From the NCBI RefSeq assembly GCF_000702265.1, contig NZ_KL370882.1, positions 1 to 64,000 of the forward strand: 64,000 bases of DNA, written 5' to 3'. Position numbers and translations under genes: made by a program. The DNA comes from Butyrivibrio sp. NC2002 (GTDB lineage: Bacteria; Bacillota; Clostridia; Lachnospirales; Lachnospiraceae). This document shows, piece by piece, positions 57,161 to 64,000 of this stretch (position 1 is the first letter of the stretch; every line of letters starts with the position of its first letter). The notes under the pieces are model-generated. The model saw nothing but the letters and a program-made list of their open reading frames with translations. It had not been told where the DNA came from and made no database searches.

Positions 57161-58936
57161 TTGTATACATTCCCTGATGAAATAAAAAAATCATATGAGA
57201 ATCTTAGAATTCCGTTGATCATTATGGGGCCTGTGGAAAACGGTAAATATGAGCCGCTTGTTATTTCTGATGGTCTTTTTGCCTTGAATAAAGTATCAAG
57301 AGAACAATGGAAAGGTTTTGACGGCGATCGACTGCTCGAGGATCTGATCAATAAGATACATCCCTCGGAAAGGGCAATGTTTAGTGCAATAAGTTATGGC
57401 TTTTTTGACAGGAAAGCTGATTATGACATCACCTTCAGGATCAAAATGAATGACGGATATCATCTTATACATTCGGTTGGCTATTGGCAGACCATGGAAG
57501 ATGGAACAGATCTGGTTTTTCTTCTTTATCAGGATGTGCAAAAGTACGAAAATAAGCTTTTGGAAATATCAAATGAATACAAGCTTTTCCAAACGGATGA
57601 GTTTTATTACGATTCATTAACGAATATTCCAAATATGAATTATATTAACAAGCATGGCGAAAACAAGATACAGGAAATCATCGCAAGAGGCCATAAGCCT
57701 GTAGTCCTATATATCGATATTGATTCCATACAGTCTTATAACAGAAAATATGGACTGGAAAAAGGCGATGAACTACTGATACTACTTGCCAATATTCTTG
57801 CACGGGAGTTTACTAAGGGGACAGTTGCGCGCATAGTCTCTGATCATTTTGTTGTTATTGATGAATATCATGGCGAAGAAGAAATGATCAGCAGAATTGA
57901 AATGGTCAATTCAGAAATCAAGGTAAGAGCCTATGGCACGACAACAGGCTTGAACGTAGGAATATATGTGGGCAACAAAAATGTTACATATACGGAATCC
58001 ATTGATCATGCTATCAGAGCCAATAAACTTGTTGGTGCTGACCTGAAAAAATTCTATAGATTTTACTCCGAGGAAGACGATACTTTATACAATCATCAAA
58101 GGTACATAATTGAAAACTTTGATAAAGCAATGGAAAACGGCTGGATAAAGGTATTTTACCAATGCTTTTTACGTATTGAAACCGGCAACGGAATGGGATT
58201 TGAAGCCCTGGCCAGATGGATGGATCCTAAGCATGGACAGGTAAATCCGGATGATTTCATGCCCGCTCTTGAAAAGTATCATCTTATGCATGAATTGGAT
58301 CTATATTTATTTGAAGAGGTATGTAAAGAAATAAAAATCCGCTATGACGAGGGGCTTCCGCTCTTACCTGTTTCCATCAATTTTTCAAGGCAGGATTTTG
58401 ACTATATTGATGTTATAGGCGAACTAAACAGAATCTATGATAAATACGATATCAGTCAATATGGTATCGATAAGAGTTATTTCATCATAGAGATCACAGA
58501 ACAGGGGCTGGTGACAGCTACAGATAAATTCTATGAGCAGCTTGCGAAGATACGCGAAAATGGCTACAAACTATGGGTTGATGATTTCGGATGCGGATAC
58601 TCATCTCTTAGTGTTTTCAGCAATTTTGATATAGATCTTATAAAATTTGACATGGATCTTTTGCTAAATCTTGACTCACATAACGGAGCTAACAGGATTG
58701 TGATAAAAGCATTGATCGATGTTGCGCACCAACTGGGCATTCACACCCTTTGCGAGGGAATGGAAACAGAAGAGCAGCGGCAGTTCCTACTTAGCGTCGG
58801 CTGTGAACTCGGTCAGGGTTACTGTTACCATAGACCGGAGAGCCTTGAAACTATTTTGGACAGGTTTCATAAAAATATTCCTATTCCCAAATGGGAGTCT
58901 GAAGACGAAAGGAATGAGCGCGAAAAGAACTATTGA
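57161..58936 (+). CDS. EAL-domain cyclic-di-GMP phosphodiesterase with degenerate GGDEF
   Basis: The 591-residue soluble protein has a PAS-like N-terminal region (about 10-140), a GGDEF-fold domain (about 145-305) whose signature reads RIVSDHF instead of RxGGDEF, and an EAL domain (about 325-580). The EAL domain keeps the catalytic set: FEALARW near 347-353, SINFSRQDF, IIEITEQ, WVDDFGCGYSS, IKFDMDLL, CEGMETEEQ and GQGYCYHRP. The cyclase half should be inactive or regulatory, while the EAL half should hydrolyse c-di-GMP. A TTG at 57161 is chosen as start, with AAGGAG 8 bases upstream; 57140 is a possible earlier TTG. It sits between two full palindromic repeats. Confidence 0.87.
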   Translation: MYTFPDEIKKSYENLRIPLIIMGPVENGKYEPLVISDGLFALNKVSREQWKGFDGDRLLEDLINKIHPSERAMFSAISYGFFDRKADYDITFRIKMNDGYHLIHSVGYWQTMEDGTDLVFLLYQDVQKYENKLLEISNEYKLFQTDEFYYDSLTNIPNMNYINKHGENKIQEIIARGHKPVVLYIDIDSIQSYNRKYGLEKGDELLILLANILAREFTKGTVARIVSDHFVVIDEYHGEEEMISRIEMVNSEIKVRAYGTTTGLNVGIYVGNKNVTYTESIDHAIRANKLVGADLKKFYRFYSEEDDTLYNHQRYIIENFDKAMENGWIKVFYQCFLRIETGNGMGFEALARWMDPKHGQVNPDDFMPALEKYHLMHELDLYLFEEVCKEIKIRYDEGLPLLPVSINFSRQDFDYIDVIGELNRIYDKYDISQYGIDKSYFIIEITEQGLVTATDKFYEQLAKIRENGYKLWVDDFGCGYSSLSVFSNFDIDLIKFDMDLLLNLDSHNGANRIVIKALIDVAHQLGIHTLCEGMETEEQRQFLLSVGCELGQGYCYHRPESLETILDRFHKNIPIPKWESEDERNEREKNY

Positions 58937-59001
58937 TGGCCCTAGGGGACGGGGTTTGTGGACCATTTTCTGAAAATGGTCCACAAACCCCGTCCCCTAG
59001 G
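58937..59001. repeat. GGGGACGGGG palindrome, full copy 3
   Basis: TGGCCCTAGGGGACGGGGTT, TGTGGACCATTTTCTGAAAA and TGGTCCACAAACCCCGTCCC, then CTAGG. The two arms carry the matching GTTTGTGG/CCACAAAC variant. It lies between the convergent EAL and TPR genes; the TPR gene's stop TAG is inside the repeat. Confidence 0.92.
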
Positions 59002-59875
59002 CAAGCTTCTTTTCAAGCTCTGCAAGCTTTTCTGTAGCATCTTCGATAAAGGAGAGTTTGCCTCCGATATTTACAGCTACTTTGAATCTGTAAACGGCCT
59101 CGACGTAGTTGCCTGTTTCGTACGCAATTAGTCCGAGATTATAGTTGTTTACGGCTTTCATTACTCCTGTAAGAGTGGGAACATCAATATACTTATCTAT
59201 GAGTGCTTTTGCTTCATCGTAGTTTTTTTCATCGATCGCTATTACGCTTTTTATGTGGTCAATTGTCATGTTAAGCCTTGAACCGCGCTTTTTTCCTGAT
59301 TCTTTTATAGCTTCCAGACGTGATAAATATCTTACTGACTCCTCATTATTTTTTACATTATGATAATAACTTACTAGTCCGCCCAGGATAACTACATCAT
59401 TGCAATTATCGATATTATCCGGAACCAGTTCACGGTAGATGTTCCATGCGCCTTCATAATCACCAAATGCTGCATAAGCTCCTGCAATATGGCACTTTTG
59501 GCGCTTGTTTCTGCGACCGAAACGTATTTTTTTGCAAACTATGTTTTCAGCTTCGATATATTTTTCCGGATCACATTGATTAAGGTATATTCCTGCGAAC
59601 GAGCCACGCTGTACGATCAACGCAGTGATAGCGATAATAACGCACAGGATAAATAAAATAGCAGTTGTAATGACCTGCCCCCTTGAAAGACCCTCATAAA
59701 TCCTGACACTATCCTCATCACCAAAATAGAGCGGCAATATATAGAGATATGCAGATATATGAACCGCACCGATTGCTATGAGCGCAAGTATGTACACGAG
59801 AAACAGCTTTCTCCTTGACCTGATGAAGTGTTTAGCACACTCATTAGCTGTCATGTCGCAACATTGTTTTTTCAT
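58997..59875 (-). CDS. TPR-like membrane protein
   Basis: The 292-residue protein has two transmembrane segments (about 24-50 and 69-92). The cytoplasmic C-terminal part (about 110-290) is built of helical pairs resembling tetratricopeptide repeats (CHIAGAYAAFGDYEGAWNIYREL, NYNLGLIAYETGNYVEAVYRFKVA). A CGRRNKR-like basic stretch precedes them. It probably mediates protein contacts at the membrane; partners are unknown. The stop codon lies within palindromic repeat copy 3. Confidence 0.72.
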   Translation of the reverse strand: MKKQCCDMTANECAKHFIRSRRKLFLVYILALIAIGAVHISAYLYILPLYFGDEDSVRIYEGLSRGQVITTAILFILCVIIAITALIVQRGSFAGIYLNQCDPEKYIEAENIVCKKIRFGRRNKRQKCHIAGAYAAFGDYEGAWNIYRELVPDNIDNCNDVVILGGLVSYYHNVKNNEESVRYLSRLEAIKESGKKRGSRLNMTIDHIKSVIAIDEKNYDEAKALIDKYIDVPTLTGVMKAVNNYNLGLIAYETGNYVEAVYRFKVAVNIGGKLSFIEDATEKLAELEKKLA

Positions 59876-60019
59876 TATATAGTCCCCTTTTCCCTTTTTT
59901 CATACGTATAACGAAAGATAGTATATCACATAAATGGCCATCGGTAGTAAAATGGTAGTATAACTGAAGATAAATAAGAGGAAAGTATTGGCAGTACACA
60001 AATTGATGGAGGGCCAAAA

Positions 60020-60583
60020 ATGATACTGAAAAAGACTAATGCAGTTCTGGGGATATTGTCGTCAATCGCCGTGGTGGTGCATATGGTATACAATTGCTTT
60101 TCCTATCTTACGTTCTATTACAATCCAACGTTAAAGCTTGCCACTTCTCTGCCGCTTATGGTGCTGGTGTGCGCCCATGCAATCTGTGGCATGTGCTCCG
60201 TCTTTCTGCTTGGTGACGGTACAAGGCTTGACCTGTATCCACAAAAAAACAGAAAGACCATAATTCAGCGCATTTCAGCGGCTCTGATTTTTCCTCTTCT
60301 AATCGTTCATCTAAAGACATTTGAAGCCTTGAAAAGCTGCGCAGAAAACAGCATTTGGATTGGCTTTGCCATGCTGCTGGTACTGCAGCTTCTTTTTTAC
60401 GTGGTCATCACGGTTCACACGTCCATCTCTTTTTCCAAAGCATTAATAACACTTGGACTTCTTGTTGATGAAAAGAAGGTCAAACTCACGGACAAAATAG
60501 TATGGTGCATGATGACTATTTTGCTGCTAATTACTTCCTTTGCGGTTGTAAAAGGGCAGTTGTCAATGTTTGTACATATTTGA
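60020..60583 (+). CDS. Fumarate reductase/succinate dehydrogenase cytochrome b-type anchor
   Basis: The 187-residue membrane protein has five predicted helices. His21, His53, His97 and His133 each fall in a different hydrophobic segment, the layout of single-subunit di-haem anchors such as Bacillus SdhC. It would hold the FrdA-FrdB pair on the membrane and pass electrons from a quinol. Sequence similarity is weak, so the call rests on topology, the His pattern and the two genes that follow within 10 bases and by overlap. GGAGGG lies 9 bases before ATG. Confidence 0.75.
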   Translation: MILKKTNAVLGILSSIAVVVHMVYNCFSYLTFYYNPTLKLATSLPLMVLVCAHAICGMCSVFLLGDGTRLDLYPQKNRKTIIQRISAALIFPLLIVHLKTFEALKSCAENSIWIGFAMLLVLQLLFYVVITVHTSISFSKALITLGLLVDEKKVKLTDKIVWCMMTILLLITSFAVVKGQLSMFVHI

Positions 60584-60592
60584 GGTCGGCAC

Positions 60593-62227
60593 ATGAAGGA
60601 AATATTGATAATTGGAAATGGTATATCTGGAATGATGTGCGCCATTCGCTGCGCAGAATCGGGCATGAAGGTTAAGCTGATTGCCCCCGGTCCCTCGGAG
60701 CAGTCCCAGTCTGTCATGGCTGCAGGCGGGATAAATGCAGTTACCGAAAGGCATGAAGAGGGTGACAGCGTGCAGTGCCATATTGAAGATACCCTTAAGG
60801 GCGGCGCTTACCTTGCAGGCAGCAATGCTGTCAGCGGGCTTTGCTCAGATGCAAAAGAGGTCATTCATTATCTGGAGCGGATCGGAACGGTGTTCTCTGT
60901 GGATGAACATGACCATCCGTTGCTTAGGGCTTTTGGCGGGCAGACCTACAAGAGAACCCATTACTGCGGATCTTCTACAGGTAAGCACATCGTCTCGGCT
61001 CTGGTCATGGAAGTCCGTAGGTTCGAGGCTGCAGGCCTTATAACCCGAATATTGAGACATCATTTTTACTCGGCACTGATAAATGACAGCCGCTGTTACG
61101 GCGCCCTTCTTTATGACGAAGATGCAAGAGTGCTAGTGCCTGTATATTCAGATGCCCTTGTGATGGCATCCGGCGGGCAGAACAGCCTTTTTGGCAAGAC
61201 CACCGGGTCAAGCCGCTGTGACGGATATGCAGCGGGACGCCTTTTCATGCAGGGAGCAGCTCTGAAGAATCTCGAATTTATTCAGTTCCATCCGACTACG
61301 CTGGAAACGCCACAAAAGAGAATGCTGATTTCAGAGGCAGTCCGTGGCGAGGGCGGAAGGCTTTTTTACTTAGATGGTGACCAAAAGGTCTTTTTCATGG
61401 AGGATAAGTACGGACCCAAGGGGAATCTGATGACTAGAGATCTCATCTCGAGGGAGATCATGGCTACCGGCAAAGATGTGTTCCTGGATATCTCATTTAT
61501 GGACAAGAAGCTGATCGATTCAAGGCTTCCGGAGGTTCGTGATATCTGTGCCAAGTACAGCGGAATCGATATATCAAAAAAGCCGATTCCTGTGGCACCT
61601 TCTGTTCATTATTTCATGGGCGGACTGGCTGTGCACAAGGATCACGCAACGAATATCCCGGGGCTGTATGCTGTGGGCGAATGCGCATCCATCTATCATG
61701 GTGCAAACAGACTTGGAGGCAATTCGCTACTGTCGGCCATGTACAGCGGCAAGGTTGCGGCAGAGAGTATTTCCGGAGAAAATGCCGGGCGGGAGAGTGC
61801 TGATTTTGAGAGCTATATTCTCTCAGAGCAGAAAAAATTCAAAAAGATGCTTGAAGCCGATAGCCCATTTGCTGCAATGCACATCCGTGACTTGCTTGCC
61901 GGCACTATGCGTGAACACATGAGCATTGTCCGTTCTGCAGATTCTCTTTCCAAAGGCATGGAGGACGTACGCTACTATCTGTCAGTTGCTGACCGCATAC
62001 ATTATGATTCGAGTGTTTCTGCATACACCAATTACAGCCTGAATGGAATCCTGACCTTGGCTCTTGCTTCGCTAACCTGTGCCGAGGCGCGCAGGGAAAG
62101 CCGCGGCGCGCACTACCGAAGCGACTATCCTACATCTCTTGAAGAGTTCAGGGCTGCTACGATCATTACTTATAATGAAGGAAACATGAAAGTAACCTTT
62201 GACAGGGAGAATGCCTATGAAGATTAG
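60593..62227 (+). CDS. Fumarate reductase/succinate dehydrogenase flavoprotein subunit
   Basis: The 544-residue flavoprotein has the dinucleotide-binding start IIGNGISGMMCA, AAGGINAVTERHEEGDS near 43-59, RTHYCGSSTGKHI near 121-133, EFIQFHPTTLE near 223-233, AVRGEGGRLF near 243-252, SVHYFMGGLAVHKD near 330-343, and GANRLGGNSLLSAMYSGK near 364-381. It resembles the Bacillus SdhA type. The His that binds FAD covalently in the SHxVxAxGG motif is replaced by Gln39 (SQSVMAAGG), so FAD should be non-covalent, which favours fumarate reduction over succinate oxidation. That inference rests on known behaviour of such mutants. It overlaps the iron-sulfur gene by 11 bases. Confidence 0.88.
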   Translation: MKEILIIGNGISGMMCAIRCAESGMKVKLIAPGPSEQSQSVMAAGGINAVTERHEEGDSVQCHIEDTLKGGAYLAGSNAVSGLCSDAKEVIHYLERIGTVFSVDEHDHPLLRAFGGQTYKRTHYCGSSTGKHIVSALVMEVRRFEAAGLITRILRHHFYSALINDSRCYGALLYDEDARVLVPVYSDALVMASGGQNSLFGKTTGSSRCDGYAAGRLFMQGAALKNLEFIQFHPTTLETPQKRMLISEAVRGEGGRLFYLDGDQKVFFMEDKYGPKGNLMTRDLISREIMATGKDVFLDISFMDKKLIDSRLPEVRDICAKYSGIDISKKPIPVAPSVHYFMGGLAVHKDHATNIPGLYAVGECASIYHGANRLGGNSLLSAMYSGKVAAESISGENAGRESADFESYILSEQKKFKKMLEADSPFAAMHIRDLLAGTMREHMSIVRSADSLSKGMEDVRYYLSVADRIHYDSSVSAYTNYSLNGILTLALASLTCAEARRESRGAHYRSDYPTSLEEFRAATIITYNEGNMKVTFDRENAYED

Positions 62228-62891
62228 AATATTGCGCCAAAAATTCCCTGATTCCGAGCCCTATTGGGAGTCCTTTAACTACGATGGAACTAGGGAAATA
62301 TCCGTTGCCGGAATGATGGATGAGCTCAATTTCGGCGACGACATCATAAATGATCTTGGGGAAAAAACAGATCGTATCGGGTGGGAGAATTCCTGCTTAC
62401 AGGGTATGTGCGGTGCTTGCGCCATGGTGATAAATGAGATTCCTGCACTTGCCTGCGAGACATTCCTCAAAAATCTCAAAGGGGATGAAGTGATACTCCG
62501 CCCCTTAAGGAAGTTCCCCGTAATCCACGACCTGATAGTGGACAGAAGCGTGATCCACGAAACACTAAAGAGTACCAACGTGTATATCGGTGAATACAAT
62601 CCCAAAGAAAAAGAAGACCACGAGCACCAATACACTGTGGCGAACTGCTTAAAGTGCGGTCTCTGTCTGGAAGTATGCCCTAACTATACAAATGGGAAGT
62701 CTTTTTACGGCGCTGTCTATGCCAATGACTGTTATCTTGTAAAAGCTCGGAACAAGGAAAAATCCAAGGATATCCGCAGCTCTTACGCTGAGCATTTTGG
62801 AAACACCTGCTCAAAGGCACTTTCCTGCATGGATGTATGCCCCATGCACATTCCGACGCTCTCGTCCATGGGAAAGATGAACCGGAGATGA
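62217..62891 (+). CDS. Fumarate reductase/succinate dehydrogenase iron-sulfur subunit
   Basis: The 224-residue subunit has a [2Fe-2S] site Cys60, Cys65, Cys68 and Cys80 (CLQGMCGAC, then C after 11 residues). A [4Fe-4S] and a [3Fe-4S]-type site are formed by Cys144, 147, 150, 154 and Cys198, 204, 208 (CLKCGLCLEVCP; CSKALSCMDVCP). All expected ligands are present. It links FrdA to the anchor. ATG 62217 overlaps the flavoprotein gene and is preceded by GGGAG. A full palindromic repeat follows the stop by 7 bases. Confidence 0.92.
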   Translation: MKIRILRQKFPDSEPYWESFNYDGTREISVAGMMDELNFGDDIINDLGEKTDRIGWENSCLQGMCGACAMVINEIPALACETFLKNLKGDEVILRPLRKFPVIHDLIVDRSVIHETLKSTNVYIGEYNPKEKEDHEHQYTVANCLKCGLCLEVCPNYTNGKSFYGAVYANDCYLVKARNKEKSKDIRSSYAEHFGNTCSKALSCMDVCPMHIPTLSSMGKMNRR

Positions 62892-62898
62892 AGTTAGC

Positions 62899-62968
62899 TG
62901 GTCCCCAGGGACGGGGTTAGTGGACCATTTTTCAGAAAATGGTCCACTAACCCCGTCCCTGGGGACCA
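62899..62968. repeat. GGGGACGGGG palindrome, full copy 4
   Basis: TGGTCCCCAGGGACGGGGTT, AGTGGACCATTTTTCAGAAA and ATGGTCCACTAACCCCGTCC, then CTGGGGACCA. The CCCCAGGG/CCCTGGGG outer arms differ from the CCTAGGGG of copies 1-3 in a matched way. Confidence 0.92.
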
Positions 62969-63044
62969 CCACCCTCTAGTATATGGTAAAATGTATTATG
63001 TTGATATCGCAAATGCGACTTTGAAAAATGAGGAGGGCTTCTAA

Positions 63045-64000
63045 ATGAAGAGATGGATTTCGTTTTTTCTAATGACAGTGATGTTGATGGTATTTTCATT
63101 TTCCGCGGGGATAAAGGTACATGCGGAAAGGGTGATTCCATTTACAAGTTCTTTGGATTATTCATTGCCGGGAAACTGGCTCTATGACGGAGCATATCCG
63201 GAAAATGATGTCGACGTATTCATTGTTGCGCCGACTGTAGATGTAAAAAGTGACAGCAATTCTGCTATAACAGAGGATTATAAAATGAGGTTCAGATATG
63301 CAATGAACCAGCAGCAGGCTATCTATGCTCAAACAGCCAGGATATTTGCCCCTTATTACAGGCAGGCATCGATAAAGGTTTATGAAATGGAGGATCCTGT
63401 AGCAAAAGAACAGGCCATGAGTAACGCTTACATGGATGTTTCCGCAGCATTTAAGTATTATATTGAGCACAAAAATAACGGAAGACCTCTTATACTGGCA
63501 GGTTTTTCACAGGGAGCTGATATGTGCTACAGACTCATGGAAGAATATTACGGAGGAGACAGCGACAGGGCGGTAGCATTAAGAGAAAATCTGATAGCTG
63601 TTTATGCGATCGGATGGAGTATGACAGAGGATATGCTCGCAAAATATCCTCAGATCGTTCCTGCAACAGGTGAGACCGACACAGGTGTTGTAATAAGTTT
63701 TGACTGTGAAGATGGAACTGTAACAGATTCGATCATTACGCCTGCCGGAGTAAAGGCTATTTCCATAAATCCTCTTAACTGGAGAACAGATAGCGTGGTC
63801 GCTTCCAAATCCTTAAATAAAGGAACAGTAACTCAGGACAGCAAGACAGGTGCAATCACATCTGTAACCGCAGGAAAATACGGCGCTTATATCGATCCTG
63901 AAAGAGGAAGCCTCATTGTTACAGGTATTGATACAGATGAATATCCTCCGATTCTCGATGTATTTCCGGTTGGAAGCTTCCACATCTACGACAATTTCCT
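63045..64000 (+). CDS. Secreted DUF3089-like alpha/beta-hydrolase (3' end outside the window)
   Basis: The frame runs open to the last base of the window (318 codons seen). A Sec signal peptide covers about 1-27 (hydrophobic SFFLMTVMLMVFSFSAG, cleavage near VHA). The mature part shows DUF3089 features: DVDVFIVAPTVDV near 57-69, IFAPYYRQAS near 104-113, and the nucleophile elbow LAGFSQGADM near 159-168. GAGGAGGG lies 7 bases before the ATG. Family members are predicted esterases or lipases of unknown substrate. The remaining catalytic residues lie beyond or near the window end. Confidence 0.78.
   Translation, partial: MKRWISFFLMTVMLMVFSFSAGIKVHAERVIPFTSSLDYSLPGNWLYDGAYPENDVDVFIVAPTVDVKSDSNSAITEDYKMRFRYAMNQQQAIYAQTARIFAPYYRQASIKVYEMEDPVAKEQAMSNAYMDVSAAFKYYIEHKNNGRPLILAGFSQGADMCYRLMEEYYGGDSDRAVALRENLIAVYAIGWSMTEDMLAKYPQIVPATGETDTGVVISFDCEDGTVTDSIITPAGVKAISINPLNWRTDSVVASKSLNKGTVTQDSKTGAITSVTAGKYGAYIDPERGSLIVTGIDTDEYPPILDVFPVGSFHIYDNF

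Overview
The window looks like a chromosomal segment of an anaerobic, plant-polysaccharide-degrading Lachnospiraceae member, probably close to Butyrivibrio or Pseudobutyrivibrio. This is inferred from the low-to-moderate GC, the Firmicutes-type AGGAGG ribosome sites, a GH10 xylanase, fructan-degrading GH32 enzymes, a CE1-like esterase, a Bce-type antimicrobial-peptide module and Gram-positive LexA boxes. No rRNA or tRNA gene, CRISPR array, phage or intact insertion sequence was seen.

Layout. 0-6.9 kb: the end of a very acidic Glu/Pro/Val repeat protein, a hairpin-rich intergenic region, a HipA/PI-kinase-like protein, an ABC-F ATPase and an SDR enzyme. 7.1-10.3 kb: an N-degron operon, clpS-clpA-aat. 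10.4-12.4 kb: a GH10 xylanase lipoprotein and an SGNH esterase. 12.5-18.0 kb: a six-gene operon. Its first product fuses a polar-amino-acid binding protein (SBP family 3) to a MetQ/NlpA binding protein; then come metN, metI, two HisM/GlnP-type permeases and a GlnQ-type ATPase, i.e. two importers sharing one tethered receptor. 18.1-25.9 kb: a LacI-family regulator divergent from a fructan operon (two permeases, binding lipoprotein, surface GH32 lipoprotein, cytoplasmic GH32). 25.9-34.5 kb: SIMPL protein, diguanylate cyclase, AI-2E-family permease, Uup-like ABC-F and secreted proteins. 34.6-39.2 kb: two SOS transcription units on the minus strand, each with tandem LexA boxes over a TTGNAA-N17-TATTAT-type promoter. 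Between them lie a PfkB kinase, a 169-bp tandem repeat array and xpt. 39.4-50.3 kb: a membrane protein, a thioesterase, a DUF5060-type glycosidase, an erythromycin-esterase-like protein and a BceRS/BceAB-like detoxification module. 50.4-64 kb: esterases, DUF362, DUF4230, a symporter with an extra N-terminal domain, an EAL phosphodiesterase, a fumarate reductase operon with a predicted di-haem anchor, and the start of a secreted DUF3089 protein.

The most unusual features are the fused two-receptor operon and the dense non-coding repeats. At least four repeat families are present: (i) palindromes with a GGGGACGGGGTT core; (ii) a roughly 55-bp element that often supplies the stop codon of the preceding gene; (iii) 169-bp tandem units with nested inverted repeats; and (iv) a two-copy hairpin element with compensatory changes. 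They lie at gene ends, form one gene's C-terminus, and bracket single genes, which suggests cassette-like shuffling. Two identical TTACA-N4-TGTAA boxes link the Bce transporter and the erythromycin-esterase-like gene into one predicted regulon.

Functions are assigned from remembered family motifs without any database search. Boundaries, motifs and repeats were read directly from the sequence.
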